Positions 1-5,813 of a stretch of DNA of 6,260 nt are shown here, in pieces. The first letter of the stretch is position 1. Every line of letters begins with the position of its first letter. Below the pieces are notes generated by a model, which searched no databases, was not told where the DNA came from, and saw nothing but the letters and a program-made list of their open reading frames with translations. Location: positions 1-6,260 of the forward strand of contig CASEHR010000064.1 of NCBI GenBank assembly GCA_949287785.1, read 5' to 3'. The position numbers were made by a program, and so were the translations under genes. This DNA is from an uncultured Bacillota bacterium. GTDB taxonomy: Bacteria > Bacillota_I > Bacilli_A > Erysipelotrichales > Erysipelotrichaceae.

Positions 1-520
1 CCATTGCCGCTACGACCTCATCGTCTTTTTTGAACTCAATGATATGACATAAAGGATCACCCGGTTTATCTAAACTGTTGCGGTTACCATAGAAGCCGAT
101 GACATCACCTTTCAAAACGGTGACCTTATCGAAATCATGCATGTCAGAAAAGGCTTTATCGATCGCTTCTTTCGCTTTGTCAAAAACATACTTTTCATAC
201 TTTTCGTCTTTATTGCCAAAACCGGACATACCGAAATTGGCGCCGGTATGCGTATGGGTGACACTGAAGACGGTAAGTGCCTTATCTACGCCATACTTGT
301 CATGCGCATAATCTTTGATCGCATCGGCAAAGGCCTTATCGACCCCGATCAGATCGGTATTCATGAAGCAAGCTTTCTTACCGTTGATATCAAGGGCCAA
401 TACATGGCACTCGAGCGCATCATGAACACCGGTCGACAGACTGTCACGCATCGCATGACCAACGACCTTTACCGGCCAGCTCGGCGTAACATCGACACTG
501 CTTCTTCCAAATCTTTTCAT
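1..520 (-). CDS. Ceramidase-like amidohydrolase, N-terminal 173 residues (partial, runs off left edge)
   Basis: The frame opens at ATG 520-518 and stays open to the window edge: 173 full codons, with the C-terminus missing. It belongs to the neutral/alkaline ceramidase-like family (PF04734 type). The evidence is the zinc-site motif THTHTG (residues 88-93, H89 and H91), the FYGNRNSLD motif (143-151) and a GHAMR segment (21-25) after an opening DVTPSWP. All of these align with the next gene upstream, its paralogue. There is no signal peptide, so the product should be cytoplasmic, unlike secreted bacterial ceramidases. The second metal histidine, serine and glutamate regions lie outside the window. 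Start choice: AAGGAG at 528-533 is seven bases before the ATG and lies inside the last codons of the upstream gene, whose stop is one base away, so the two are probably translationally coupled. Family assignment is fairly sure; a real ceramide substrate is doubtful. Confidence 0.85.
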   Translation of the reverse strand, partial: MKRFGRSSVDVTPSWPVKVVGHAMRDSLSTGVHDALECHVLALDINGKKACFMNTDLIGVDKAFADAIKDYAHDKYGVDKALTVFSVTHTHTGANFGMSGFGNKDEKYEKYVFDKAKEAIDKAFSDMHDFDKVTVLKGDVIGFYGNRNSLDKPGDPLCHIIEFKKDDEVVAAM

Positions 521-521
521 C

Positions 522-1763
522 TTACATCTCCTTTATTTCTTCAATCACATTTATGATCTCATCGACGATCTTTTCCGTCGTTCCTTTCGGCACATCACTG
601 CAGGCACTTTCAAAACTGCGCCCATATTCTTCTTCATCAACAAGATAAGCCACCGAATAATTGGCATAGCCCCAGATGACAGGACATCTGACCTTCATCT
701 TCTCTTTGATCATCAGCCCAAATCTCGCAAACAGTTCAGCCGGGATAGCCAGTATAAAGATGTCACCCATCTTGATCAATGTACACTCAAGATCAAAATC
801 CGTCTTTTCGATAGCCAGACTTCTTTTAGCTACCGCCAGTGAAGATGTATAGACCTTTTTCTCATCGAAGGTCCTGGCATTTGCGATCTTGGCTTCGATC
901 TCTTCGACCCGTTTCATCTTTACATCAAGCGGGGTACTGAATGTCGCCTTGAACGAGTAATCCCTGACGACCGGTTTATCGATCTTCAGTTTTTCATGAT
1001 CTTTTATTCTGAAGAATTGTTCAAGAATACCATCACCGACTCTTCTCAGTTCATCATAATCATTGCCTTTTCGATAAAGCCGGTTGGATGTATCTCCGGC
1101 AGCTCCCTGCATGAAAAACGGATAAACACCGAATTCTCTTTGAATGCCCCGGCATAAATACCCAGCCAGATCACCGGAAACATAGAGATTGTCCGGTCCA
1201 AGTACAGTCGGATGGCAAGCCATACTGATAACAGCGGCGATCAGGATATCATCATGATAGAATTCGATCAGACATATACTTTTATCCGCTATTCCATCCA
1301 AGCTGTTGCGGTTTCCGTAATAGCCTTCGATAGATGCTTTGCGCATATACACTTCTGCTTCTAACATCTCTGAAGCCATCGCATCCGCGACAGCTTCTTT
1401 GATCATCCTTTTTAAAAATTCCGGATATCCTTTTACTGCTCCGTTTCCATTAAGAACGGATTCATAATCACTCTCCGGACCGGCGTGTGTATGTACGACC
1501 GAAATGATGATCATATCCTGATCGATATTGTATTCTTCAGCAAAGAACGCTTTTAATTCATCGGTATTGTCTTTAGCATATACACATATATCAAGAGATA
1601 TCCAAAGCATCTCTTTGCCTTCGACATTTAAATGATAAACATTGCACCATAAGTCATCTTTGACGCCTACAGCTTTATCGACCCTTATCGCATGACCACA
1701 TAAGTAACAAGGAAAATAAGGACCGGTTGGTGTAATACATCTTCGAGCGGTACTGATCTTCAT
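522..1763 (-). CDS. Neutral/alkaline ceramidase-like amidohydrolase, complete
   Basis: This 413-residue protein shows the PF04734-type ceramidase pattern in order. VVHTHAGP (residues 89-96) carries the metal histidine. YYGNRNSLD (148-156) is shared with the downstream paralogue. ACHPTVLGP (182-190, H184) is the second histidine region. QGAAGDTSN (219-227) has S226 where the family nucleophile serine is expected. IPAELF (340-345, E343) matches the glutamate ligand region, and a Tyr-rich segment (366-380) matches the tyrosine ligand region. Assignment to catalytic roles rests on motif order, not alignment to a structure. The protein is much shorter than secreted ceramidases (about 650 residues or more), apparently lacking their C-terminal domain, and has no signal peptide, so a cytoplasmic amidase or related hydrolase on an unknown substrate is likely. 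GGAGGT at 1773-1778 sits nine bases before the ATG. It is first in its visible operon, followed one base later by the paralogue. Confidence 0.87.
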   Translation of the reverse strand: MKISTARRCITPTGPYFPCYLCGHAIRVDKAVGVKDDLWCNVYHLNVEGKEMLWISLDICVYAKDNTDELKAFFAEEYNIDQDMIIISVVHTHAGPESDYESVLNGNGAVKGYPEFLKRMIKEAVADAMASEMLEAEVYMRKASIEGYYGNRNSLDGIADKSICLIEFYHDDILIAAVISMACHPTVLGPDNLYVSGDLAGYLCRGIQREFGVYPFFMQGAAGDTSNRLYRKGNDYDELRRVGDGILEQFFRIKDHEKLKIDKPVVRDYSFKATFSTPLDVKMKRVEEIEAKIANARTFDEKKVYTSSLAVAKRSLAIEKTDFDLECTLIKMGDIFILAIPAELFARFGLMIKEKMKVRCPVIWGYANYSVAYLVDEEEYGRSFESACSDVPKGTTEKIVDEIINVIEEIKEM

Positions 1764-1790
1764 ATGAACCTTACCTCCATCTTCAATTTA

Positions 1791-1819
1791 ATTACACTCT
1801 CATTTTCCCTTTGAAACAA
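1791..1819 (-). promoter_or_regulatory. Candidate promoter for the ceramidase-like operon
   Basis: On the minus strand a TTGTTT -35-like box (plus-strand bases 1814-1819) and a TGTAAT -10-like box (1791-1796) are separated by exactly 17 bases. The -10 matches consensus at five of six positions; the -35 matches only TTG plus weak positions. Transcription would begin near 1784, leaving a leader of about 20 bases that holds the GGAGGT ribosome site. Found by eye only. Confidence 0.45.
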
Positions 1820-1834
1820 TGTATTAATTTTCCT

Positions 1835-1864
1835 CAATATTATGAAAAAAAGACTGTTATATTG
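1835..1864. repeat. Short inverted repeat in the divergent promoter region, possible operator
   Basis: CAATAT at 1835-1840 is repeated inverted as ATATTG at 1859-1864, with 18 bases between the arms. The right arm overlaps the candidate -10 of the plus-strand gene. Phd/YefM antitoxins commonly bind palindromes over their own promoters, so autoregulation is possible. However, six-base arms in AT-rich DNA can occur by chance. Confidence 0.25.
1855..1863 (+). promoter_or_regulatory. Candidate extended -10 promoter for the fused toxin-antitoxin-like gene
   Basis: TGTTATATT fits an extended -10 (TG, one base, then a TATAAT-like hexamer with one mismatch). No good -35 is found 16-18 bases upstream, which is tolerated for extended -10 promoters. 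A second AT-rich hexamer, TATAAA at 1872-1877, is an alternative -10. The element lies about 60 bases before the start codon and overlaps one arm of a short inverted repeat. Confidence 0.35.
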
Positions 1865-1905
1865 GCCTTATTATAAACATGAGTATTAAAAAGTGTTACG
1901 ATGGT

Positions 1906-1914
1906 AAAGGAGGT
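1906..1914 (+). promoter_or_regulatory. Ribosome binding site that fixes the start at 1922
   Basis: AAAGGAGGT is a near-perfect Shine-Dalgarno sequence. Its GGAGG core is eight bases before ATG 1922. A longer in-frame start at ATG 1901 would place this site inside the coding region, and nothing like a ribosome site precedes 1901. The shorter protein of 183 residues is therefore preferred. Confidence 0.85.
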
Positions 1915-1921
1915 ACACGAT

Positions 1922-2473
1922 ATGCAGATGGACAAGACATTCAGGATCGAAGATACTGATATAAAAGAAATCGATGATATATGCAACGCAAATATAAACA
2001 GACCGTATTTAGTGACCAAGGGTGATAAAGCCGATCTTATGGTCATGCATGTAAACTACTACAATAATCTGGTCATTGAACTGATGACTGCCAAAGAAGA
2101 CCAGCGGATCATAGAAGCGGATCTGGTCATGCGTTACAGTCATAATGTCAATACAGTAGATGGTACACTATATGGCATCATCGAACCGCTTGATGATAAA
2201 AAAGTCCTTTTCACATCAACGGCTGATAAACACATCAAAGCAGTACTCTCTAATGATAAAAGCGATGATCTGAGGGCAAAGACCAAAGCCAGATTAAAAG
2301 AACTGGCTGATAATATCCATATCGGTAAAAAACGTAACAGAGGTATCTTTGCGAAAGCTGAAGTATATGAATTCATTACAGACGATTTTAAATTCATATA
2401 CCGCATCTTTAATGATAAAGCCTATATCCTGGCTGTAGCCTATCGAAAACCAGCTGTCAGGACTGTTTCCTGA
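1922..2473 (+). CDS. Putative single-chain toxin-antitoxin: Phd/YefM-like antitoxin fused to RelE/ParE-like toxin domain
   Basis: The protein has 183 residues, no membrane segment and no signal peptide. Residues about 6-68 look like a Phd/YefM antitoxin. A helix with IKEIDDICN (14-22) is followed by RPYLVTKGDKADLMVM (27-42), which matches the usual 'pxxITkxGkpxaVlvs' strand-turn-strand. A YYNNL segment (46-50) follows, then a charged helix (55-68) where antitoxins cover their toxin. Residues about 101-177 look like RelE/ParE: a basic helix (KARLKELADNI, 122-132) is followed by strands VYEFITDDFKFIYRI (148-162) and AYILAVAYRK (167-176), the classic final strands of that fold. The middle (69-100) is unassigned. 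Such domains are normally separate, overlapping genes. Here there is one uninterrupted frame, no partner gene on either side, and the gene stands alone between two metabolic operons. Which part is active is unknown. It could instead be a domesticated regulator or an inactive relic. Resemblance was judged by eye, and the toxin half is the less certain. Confidence 0.65.
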   Translation: MQMDKTFRIEDTDIKEIDDICNANINRPYLVTKGDKADLMVMHVNYYNNLVIELMTAKEDQRIIEADLVMRYSHNVNTVDGTLYGIIEPLDDKKVLFTSTADKHIKAVLSNDKSDDLRAKTKARLKELADNIHIGKKRNRGIFAKAEVYEFITDDFKFIYRIFNDKAYILAVAYRKPAVRTVS

Positions 2474-2559
2474 TCAACTAATTAAATCAATAAGCAAGAA
2501 TAGTGATTTATATCTGATGGTGTTCATGAATTAGAGATTAGTTTATTTTAATAAATACA

Positions 2560-2609
2560 AAAAATTGTCCCAAGTATTCTTTTATTAGAAACAACTTAGG
2601 ACAATTTTT
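2560..2609. terminator. Bidirectional rho-independent terminator
   Basis: AAAAATTGTCC at 2560-2570 pairs with GGACAATTTTT at 2599-2609 (11 base pairs). After one mismatch, AAGT (2572-2575) pairs with ACTT (2594-2597), and TTCT (2577-2580) can pair with AGAA (2587-2590) nearer the tip. GGACAA is followed by five Ts on the plus strand and six on the minus strand, so it can stop both the lone plus-strand gene ending at 2473 and the amino-sugar operon ending at 2642. The rest of 2474-2641 is AT-rich, with no other feature that I can see. Confidence 0.85.
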
Positions 2610-2641
2610 ATTAAATTTGATGATTCTGCTATCTGACTATA

Positions 2642-3787
2642 TCAACATGTTCCTTTAAAAGGAATGCCACCAATATATGTCTGAATAACTTCATAGCTAT
2701 CGCTGAGCACAACAATATCCGCCATATATCCATTCTTTATATAGCCGATTGAATTATCGATGCCAAGCATTCTGGCGGGATTGCATGTAACCGAATTAAT
2801 AGCCGTTTCAAGACTGAAGCCGAAATTTTCGATTTCGTTTCTGAGTGTATTCTTAATACTATTTGTGCTTCCGGCCAATCCGCCGCTTTCTAATCTCGCC
2901 ACTCCATCTTCACATATGTTTAGAATACGCCCAAAGAGCTCAACTTTTCCTATTGGCAAGCCTTTTGCTCTATTGGCATCGGTGACAGAAATCAGTCTGT
3001 CTTTACCCTTTAAGCGGGCTAAGACAACAGCTGGCTCTTTTTTTACATGTATCCCATCACCAATTAGCTCGGCATACATATCTTCGAAGTACATCGCCGC
3101 TCCAACAGTTCCCGGTTCTCTTTGATTTAGTGCCTTCATTCCATTATAGGTATGGGTAAAGCTTGTCGCTCCTGCTTCTCGGGCTTTAGCACAAATATCA
3201 AAGGTAGCGGTTGTGTGACCAATAGAGACTCTTATTCCTTGGGAAACACATTCTTTGATAAACGACATGTTCTCATCTAATTCCTCAGGTGCAACCATGA
3301 TATATTTCATCCTGTTGCCACTTGCCTTCTGATACCTTTCGAGTATTTCTTTTGTCGGAGTTACCCGATAACGAATATCTTGCGCACTTTTGTCATCGCT
3401 GCTGATGAACGGCCCTTCGGAGTAAATGCCGATGATTCTCGTCCCTTCATAGCCAGAAGTAATTACTTCATCGAAATATGAAAGAGATCGCAAAATATCT
3501 TCTTCAGGCGCTGTTGAGATAGCAGGAGTGACGCTTGTCACTCCTTCGCTAGCCAGTAATTTCATCCAATCGCGAATCCAGTCCGGAGTAGCATGACTCG
3601 CATCATGCCTTAAGCAGCCATGACAATGGATTTCAATAAGTCCAGGCAAGATTCTTTCATTACCATAGTCGATATCGACTTTTTTGAGACCGTATGGATA
3701 GATCTCTTTGATCTTATTTCCTTCGATCTCGATTTGTTTTGGCAAGAATTTCTCATCAAACCAGACCCTTTTGCTTTGAATAATCAT
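2642..3787 (-). CDS. nagA: N-acetylglucosamine-6-phosphate deacetylase (or N-acetylgalactosamine-6-phosphate deacetylase)
   Basis: This cytoplasmic metal-dependent amidohydrolase removes the acetyl group from an N-acetylhexosamine 6-phosphate, giving the amino sugar phosphate and acetate. Its 381 residues are the normal family length. Visible motifs in order are ILPGLIEIHCHG (46-57, H54 and H56), SEGPF (123-127, E124 metal ligand), SIGHTTA (188-194, H191), FTHTYNGM (210-217, H212), REPGTVGAA (223-231), SVTDA (267-271, D270 catalytic acid), GLAGS (303-307) and NPARMLG (336-342). All expected metal and catalytic residues are present. The first motif has E52 where Asp is frequent, and THTYN replaces the more usual THLFN. 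It is the last gene of the PTS operon: AGGAG (3795-3799) overlaps the stop codon of the IIB gene and lies seven bases before the ATG. With a mannose-family PTS next door, the substrate may be GalNAc-6-P (AgaA role) rather than GlcNAc-6-P; sequence alone does not decide. Confidence 0.93.
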   Translation of the reverse strand: MIIQSKRVWFDEKFLPKQIEIEGNKIKEIYPYGLKKVDIDYGNERILPGLIEIHCHGCLRHDASHATPDWIRDWMKLLASEGVTSVTPAISTAPEEDILRSLSYFDEVITSGYEGTRIIGIYSEGPFISSDDKSAQDIRYRVTPTKEILERYQKASGNRMKYIMVAPEELDENMSFIKECVSQGIRVSIGHTTATFDICAKAREAGATSFTHTYNGMKALNQREPGTVGAAMYFEDMYAELIGDGIHVKKEPAVVLARLKGKDRLISVTDANRAKGLPIGKVELFGRILNICEDGVARLESGGLAGSTNSIKNTLRNEIENFGFSLETAINSVTCNPARMLGIDNSIGYIKNGYMADIVVLSDSYEVIQTYIGGIPFKGTC

Positions 3788-3797
3788 ACCTTGTCTC

Positions 3798-4283
3798 CTA
3801 AAGTTTATCTATCGCTTCAATGAAATCACCAAAGCTTTCTCCCGGCGTCATTTGAGCAGTAAACTTTACACCTCGATTTGCCAGTTCATGAAAGTCAGCA
3901 ATATTCTGTGGAGTAACATGAACAGTTCTTTTAACCTGTTTTGTGTCAGGAGAGCTGGCCATATTTCCTACATTGACGGTATCGAAGTGGAATCCTGCAT
4001 CCCAAAGCTTCAACAGTGTTTCCGGTCCTTTTACAACGATCATGATATTATCACCATCATACTTGTCGATACCTAAATTATATGCTGCTTTTTCAGGGGT
4101 CAATATTGATAATTTGACTCCATTTGGGCATGCCATCTTCAGGACCATTTTGATAGTTGCGTTGTTATAGGCACTTTCGTCGATGACCATTATGCGATTA
4201 ATACCTAAGGTATTGACCCATACAGCCGCAACTTGTCCATGGATCAGCCTGATATCAATCCTTATGTTTGCAATCTTTTGCAT
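3798..4283 (-). CDS. PTS mannose/fructose/sorbose-family IIB component
   Basis: This 161-residue cytoplasmic phosphocarrier takes phosphate from IIA and passes it to the sugar moving through the IIC/IID channel. The phosphorylated histidine is H15, in RIDIRLIHGQVA (residues 8-19). Further family marks are a VIDESAYNN stretch (33-41), KMACPNGVK (49-57), NVGNM (104-108) and a C-terminal VHVTPQ...ELANRGV region (121-139). Length is typical for a free-standing IIB domain. The family loop is usually D-D/S-R-L-I-H-G-Q; here the second position is Ile (I11), a mild departure. AAGGAG at 4289-4294 is five bases upstream of the ATG, and the gap to the preceding SIS gene is 14 bases. AgaB/AgaV-like or mannose-like specificity cannot be told apart by eye. 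Confidence 0.93.
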   Translation of the reverse strand: MQKIANIRIDIRLIHGQVAAVWVNTLGINRIMVIDESAYNNATIKMVLKMACPNGVKLSILTPEKAAYNLGIDKYDGDNIMIVVKGPETLLKLWDAGFHFDTVNVGNMASSPDTKQVKRTVHVTPQNIADFHELANRGVKFTAQMTPGESFGDFIEAIDKL

Positions 4284-4297
4284 AAAGTCTCCTTGTA

Positions 4298-5002
4298 TTA
4301 GAAACGGTAAATACGATTGGCGTACTGTTTTTCAATCTCTAAGCTTCTATTGAATCCTCCATCCAGATTTGCACTCACTCTGACAGGTGGATTAAAACCT
4401 TTGGAGATCATGTATTCAACTGAATACATTACAACACTCTGCAACAACCCAACCGTGACAATAGTAGAAGTTCCACATATTCTTTCTTTTAAACCATCGA
4501 CCTGAATGGCGGCGTCACCATCTTCGGTGTGAAGATCGAGTACGACATCAGCTAATTCATAAAGTTTCTTCCCACTGCTATGACGAGAAGTCGTGTGCTT
4601 TGAAGCTTCTACAGCTGTGACAGCGACTACTTTAGCACCCTTTTCCTTTGCTCTCATGGCAATTTCGATACCAGCAGGATTTCTTCCTGAATTTGATATG
4701 ACAACAACAACATCTTCAGGTAATATCTCCACTTTATCTGTCAGAAGATAACCGGATCCTTCTAATCTTTCAAACATTCCTTCCGAAGGGTCCTTGATCT
4801 TTTTTGCCGAGAAAAGTCCTCCGGCACGGTTTACCAATTCTCTTGCACCGACTTCTGAATGACCACTGCCAAATGCAATGATAATTCCGCCTTTCATAAT
4901 CGAATCACCAAATAGTTCCCCAGCTTTTTTTACGTTTTCCCATTCCAATTCATCCACTTCTTTTAGGAAGTCAATGGCTTTTTCGATGTATCTGCTATTC
5001 AT
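4298..5002 (-). CDS. UPF0309-type SIS-domain sugar phosphate protein
   Basis: This 234-residue protein has one SIS (sugar isomerase) fold, a domain that binds phosphosugars. Marks of the UPF0309 group are AFGSGHSEV (43-51), LVNRAGGLF (56-64), the phosphate-binding serine loop VISNSGRNPAG (101-111), and the C-terminal NPPVRVSANLDGG (204-216). A long N-terminal helix (about 5-37) precedes the fold. There is no DNA-binding domain, so it is not an RpiR-type regulator, and it is much shorter than AgaS or GlmS. The start at ATG 5002 is chosen because AAGGAG (5009-5014) lies six bases before it. A TTG at 5023 would add seven residues but lacks a ribosome site and overlaps the IID stop. It sits between IID and IIB, so its substrate is probably the imported sugar phosphate. 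Isomerase, epimerase or deaminase activity is inference; the biochemical role of this group is not known to me. Confidence 0.85.
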   Translation of the reverse strand: MNSRYIEKAIDFLKEVDELEWENVKKAGELFGDSIMKGGIIIAFGSGHSEVGARELVNRAGGLFSAKKIKDPSEGMFERLEGSGYLLTDKVEILPEDVVVVISNSGRNPAGIEIAMRAKEKGAKVVAVTAVEASKHTTSRHSSGKKLYELADVVLDLHTEDGDAAIQVDGLKERICGTSTIVTVGLLQSVVMYSVEYMISKGFNPPVRVSANLDGGFNRSLEIEKQYANRIYRF

Positions 5003-5008
5003 AACAAT

Positions 5009-5014
5009 CTCCTT
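5009..5014 (-). promoter_or_regulatory. Ribosome binding site deciding the SIS gene start
   Basis: AAGGAG on the minus strand lies just after the IID stop codon and six bases before ATG 5002-5000. This supports the 234-residue product over the longer reading that begins at TTG 5023-5021. Confidence 0.8.
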
Positions 5015-5015
5015 C

Positions 5016-5813
5016 TTAAGCAATAACTCCTAATGCAGCTAAAACAATAGCTGAAATCATAACGATGAAGATCAATTTTGTCGTCGTCATCTTTTGCTTG
5101 CCGCTCAGCCAGTAAACAACAGCTACAAGTGCGATCTGCGGCAAGAACAAGAAGATTGAGTCTAGCTGTTCTTGAATTGAAAACACAACTTCACCAATTT
5201 GGAATGTAGCCGGAATCGCGAATTTGATCGTTGAAGAGATAAGAGCACCTACGACAGTCAAACCGACGATACCCGCTCCTCTTGTGATGACATCTAGCTT
5301 CCCACTCATAGCGCTAACGATGTTAGTTCCTTGATTATAACCAAATCTGAACAACAATGGCCTGATGAAGATAACAGCTATGTACCACGCCATGAAAATA
5401 AACATTCCGGCTGGATTACCTTGTAGTGCCATGTTACCGGCGATTGCACCAAATACCGTTGTCGGTATCGTACCGAAAATTACATCACCGAAAGCTGCGA
5501 AAGGTCCCATCAAAGAAGCTTTTAATTCTACTACTGTATCAAGAGCTTTTATGCCTTCTTTTTCTTCAATACCAATGTCCATACCCAATATGATCTCTGA
5601 CATTTGCGGTGTGGTATTGTAATACATATGATGAGCTCTGACTGCTTTATCTAATGCTTCAGGATCATCAGCATATATTTTTTTGAGTGCTGGCCAAATT
5701 GAGCAAAGATAGCCAAGACCTTGCATTCTCGCATAATTATGTCCAAGCTGCAGCCCAAACTGATGGCGTAGGCTGATCTTTGTAAGTTCTTTTTTTGTAA
5801 AAATGCTACTCAT
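5016..5813 (-). CDS. PTS mannose/fructose/sorbose-family IID component
   Basis: This 265-residue membrane protein forms the sugar channel with IIC. The N-terminal cytoplasmic part carries strong IID marks: LRHQFGLQLGHNYARMQG (15-32), a PALKKIY segment (41-47), FNT-type YYNTTPQM (64-71) and MDIGIEEKEG (78-87). SLMGPFAAFGD (100-110) is the conserved family signature. Hydrophobic segments follow at about 112-128, 134-152, 179-196, 220-236 and 246-264. Length is normal (260-280). Its start codon overlaps the end of the IIC gene by eight bases (ATGAGTAG), and AAGGAG at 5823-5828 lies nine bases upstream inside IIC, so translation of the two is likely coupled to give matched amounts. It ends two codons past the alternative TTG start of the SIS gene. 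Confidence 0.95.
   Translation of the reverse strand: MSSIFTKKELTKISLRHQFGLQLGHNYARMQGLGYLCSIWPALKKIYADDPEALDKAVRAHHMYYNTTPQMSEIILGMDIGIEEKEGIKALDTVVELKASLMGPFAAFGDVIFGTIPTTVFGAIAGNMALQGNPAGMFIFMAWYIAVIFIRPLLFRFGYNQGTNIVSAMSGKLDVITRGAGIVGLTVVGALISSTIKFAIPATFQIGEVVFSIQEQLDSIFLFLPQIALVAVVYWLSGKQKMTTTKLIFIVMISAIVLAALGVIA

Noticed and set aside
137..556. A 139-residue plus-strand reading frame at the left end
   Set aside because: It lies opposite the partial ceramidase-like gene, whose minus-strand frame has family motifs, a ribosome site and open reading to the edge. The plus-strand frame has no ribosome site and resembles nothing known.
1901..1921. Earlier in-frame start for the fused toxin-antitoxin-like gene
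   Set aside because: The ideal AAAGGAGGT would lie within the coding region and no ribosome site precedes 1901, so the start at 1922 is preferred.
1840..2046. A 68-residue minus-strand frame that could be a partner gene for the toxin-antitoxin-like protein
   Set aside because: It is antisense to the start of the plus-strand gene, lacks a ribosome site, and its Ser/Ile-rich sequence looks like a shadow.
2559..2609. Terminal inverted repeats of an insertion sequence
   Set aside because: The two arms are only 28 bases apart with no transposase or flanking direct repeats; the T-runs and convergent genes fit a terminator better.
2760..3125. A 121-residue plus-strand frame inside nagA
   Set aside because: It is antisense to conserved NagA motifs, has no ribosome binding site, and its low-complexity Ser/Leu/Pro composition is typical of a shadow frame.
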